Assembly: GCA_023396415.1 (NCBI GenBank)
Contig: JAEWWJ010000054.1
Coordinates: forward strand, 1 to 64,000
Source of the DNA: Bacteroidota bacterium
GTDB taxonomy: Bacteria > Bacteroidota > Bacteroidia > Bacteroidales > F082
Length of the DNA stretch: 64,000 bases
Direction: 5' to 3'
The translations under genes were made by a program, and so were the position numbers. Below, one piece after another: positions 63,350 through 64,000 of this stretch (position 1 is its first letter; each line of letters begins with the position of its first letter). The notes beneath the pieces are model-generated. The model was given only the letters and a program-made list of their open reading frames with translations, searched no databases and was not told the DNA's origin.

Positions 63350-63742
63350 ATGACTACTATTTTCACACGCATCATTCAGGGGGAAATACCTTGTTACAAA
63401 GTAGCGGAAGATGACAAATATTTTGCCTTTTTCGATATCAATCCGTTGGCTAAAGGTCACACTTTGGTGATTCCAAAAAAAGAGACTGACTATATCTTTG
63501 ATATGCAGGATAGCGATCTTTCCGAAATGATGATATTTGCCAAAAAGGTGGCCCGGGCCATCAAATCGGTTGTACCCTGTACGAAAATTGGCGTAACCGT
63601 GATAGGTTTGGAGGTGCCTCATGCACATATTCATTTGGTACCGATTAACAGTATCTATGATATGGATTTCAGTAAACCTAAATTAAAACTGGCGCCCTCA
63701 GAGTTTGAATCTTTGCGGCAATTAATTGCCGCTGCGGTTTAA
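63350..63742 (+). CDS. HIT-family hydrolase (HINT-like)
   Basis: The 130-residue protein has the histidine triad motif H91-A-H93-I-H95 in VPHAHIHLVPI. The motif hydrolyses nucleoside phosphoramidates or related nucleotides; the physiological substrate is unknown. The N-terminus (IFTRIIQGEIPCYKV) is typical of HINT. It is 10 bases after greA, a frequent pairing in Bacteroidota, and is ended by a strong terminator. Confidence 0.94.
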   Translation: MTTIFTRIIQGEIPCYKVAEDDKYFAFFDINPLAKGHTLVIPKKETDYIFDMQDSDLSEMMIFAKKVARAIKSVVPCTKIGVTVIGLEVPHAHIHLVPINSIYDMDFSKPKLKLAPSEFESLRQLIAAAV

Positions 63743-63753
63743 TATGGAACCAC

Positions 63754-63791
63754 AAAAAAAGGGCTGTTTTCGAAGAAAACAGCCCTTTTTT
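63754..63791. terminator. Bidirectional terminator after the HIT gene
   Basis: The arms GGGCTGTTTT and AAAACAGCCC form a 10-base stem around a short CGAAG-type loop, with A and T runs on both sides. It serves the HIT gene and the converging gene at 63811. Confidence 0.93.
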
Positions 63792-63810
63792 AGTTTGTTC
63801 TAAGGGTGTT

Positions 63811-64000
63811 TTAGTCAATCATCACTACCAAGTAGCGTGAAGCGCTCCAGAAATCATCGGGATGAAGAATTTTTAAGCTGTCAATATTGTCCTCACCCAA
63901 AAACTGATAGCTGGCAGCGGGATGGATGGTCAGTAAACGCGCTTTCTTACTAAAAACAGGCAGGGCCAATAGGTCGCGCTGATCGGCCATGGTGAAGAGG
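63811..64000 (-). CDS. 3' end of an unrecognised gene, cut by window edge
   Basis: A minus-strand frame enters from the right edge and ends at a TAA (63813-63811), 63 codons in all. It reads DLLALPVFSKKARLLTIHP, then SLKILHPDDFWSASRYLVVM and ends ID. The frame has no stops, good codon usage and ends just before a bidirectional terminator, so it is coding. No family is recognised, and the N-terminal part is outside the window. Confidence 0.7.
   Translation of the reverse strand, partial: LFTMADQRDLLALPVFSKKARLLTIHPAASYQFLGEDNIDSLKILHPDDFWSASRYLVVMID

Noticed and set aside
1..64000. CRISPR arrays, rRNA or tRNA genes
   Set aside because: No regular repeat-spacer array, ribosomal RNA segment or tRNA cloverleaf was recognised while reading either strand.

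Overview
The window is a 64 kb stretch of a chromosome from a member of the Bacteroidota, probably class Bacteroidia; I cannot fix the order from sequence alone. The evidence is a type IX secretion (T9SS) C-terminal domain with a neighbouring PorV-like protein, a CarboxypepD_reg-type TonB-dependent receptor, a propeller/Y_Y_Y/LytS sensor paired with a LytTR regulator, a one-subunit diheme succinate dehydrogenase anchor, a long IleS with a GIHH signature, very few Shine-Dalgarno sites, and many copies of the Bacteroidota -7 promoter element TAnnTTTG. I see no rRNA, tRNA or CRISPR array.

Layout. 1-360: left end of an IS3-family element cut by the window edge. 510-4185: PhnA-like protein, an M81 lipoprotein, the remains of a ParE/RelE-type toxin-antitoxin pair, and cbpA-cbpM. 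4306-7080 (minus): a lipocalin-like lipoprotein, a stand-alone receiver protein and a lipoprotein with two tandem solute-binding domains. 7565-10780: an AMP-ligase/ACP/acyltransferase fusion and a YgjV-type membrane protein. 10872-18537 (minus): six tightly packed genes (PqqD-like, ATP-grasp, PLP decarboxylase, urea-transporter/M23 fusion, TPR/beta-barrel, TPR) next to an AraC regulator with an HMA-like N-terminus. This is the best candidate for an undescribed system here. 18688-21451 (minus): DUF177-rpmF-plsX-fabH. 21726-26399: ileS, a DksA/TraR-like gene and lspA. 26505-34071: all F1Fo ATP synthase genes, split into convergent atpDC and atpBEFHAG with a ferritin gene between.

34318-42279: an NTF2-like lipoprotein, pyrophosphatase, YceI-like lipoprotein, hemW, a sulfide:quinone-oxidoreductase-like flavoprotein with an unannotated 52-residue partner, and two tandem aminopeptidase P genes. 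42445-45850: sdhCAB. 45974-48540 (minus): lipoproteins and a DUF4173-like membrane protein. 48635-52909: a lysine-rich lipoprotein, the LytS-type sensor and the LytTR regulator. 53595-62771: TonB-dependent receptor, a 1450-residue T9SS cargo and a PorV-like barrel, which look like one outer-surface assembly. 62866-63742: greA and a HIT protein. The window ends in the 3' part of an unrecognised minus-strand gene.

Most of the window is housekeeping: lipid synthesis, protein synthesis, energy conversion. The accessory interest lies in the PqqD/ATP-grasp operon, the TonB receptor/T9SS cargo/PorV trio, the orphan solute-binding/receiver pair, and traces of mobile DNA at the left end. All family names come from reading the proteins by eye; no database search was run.
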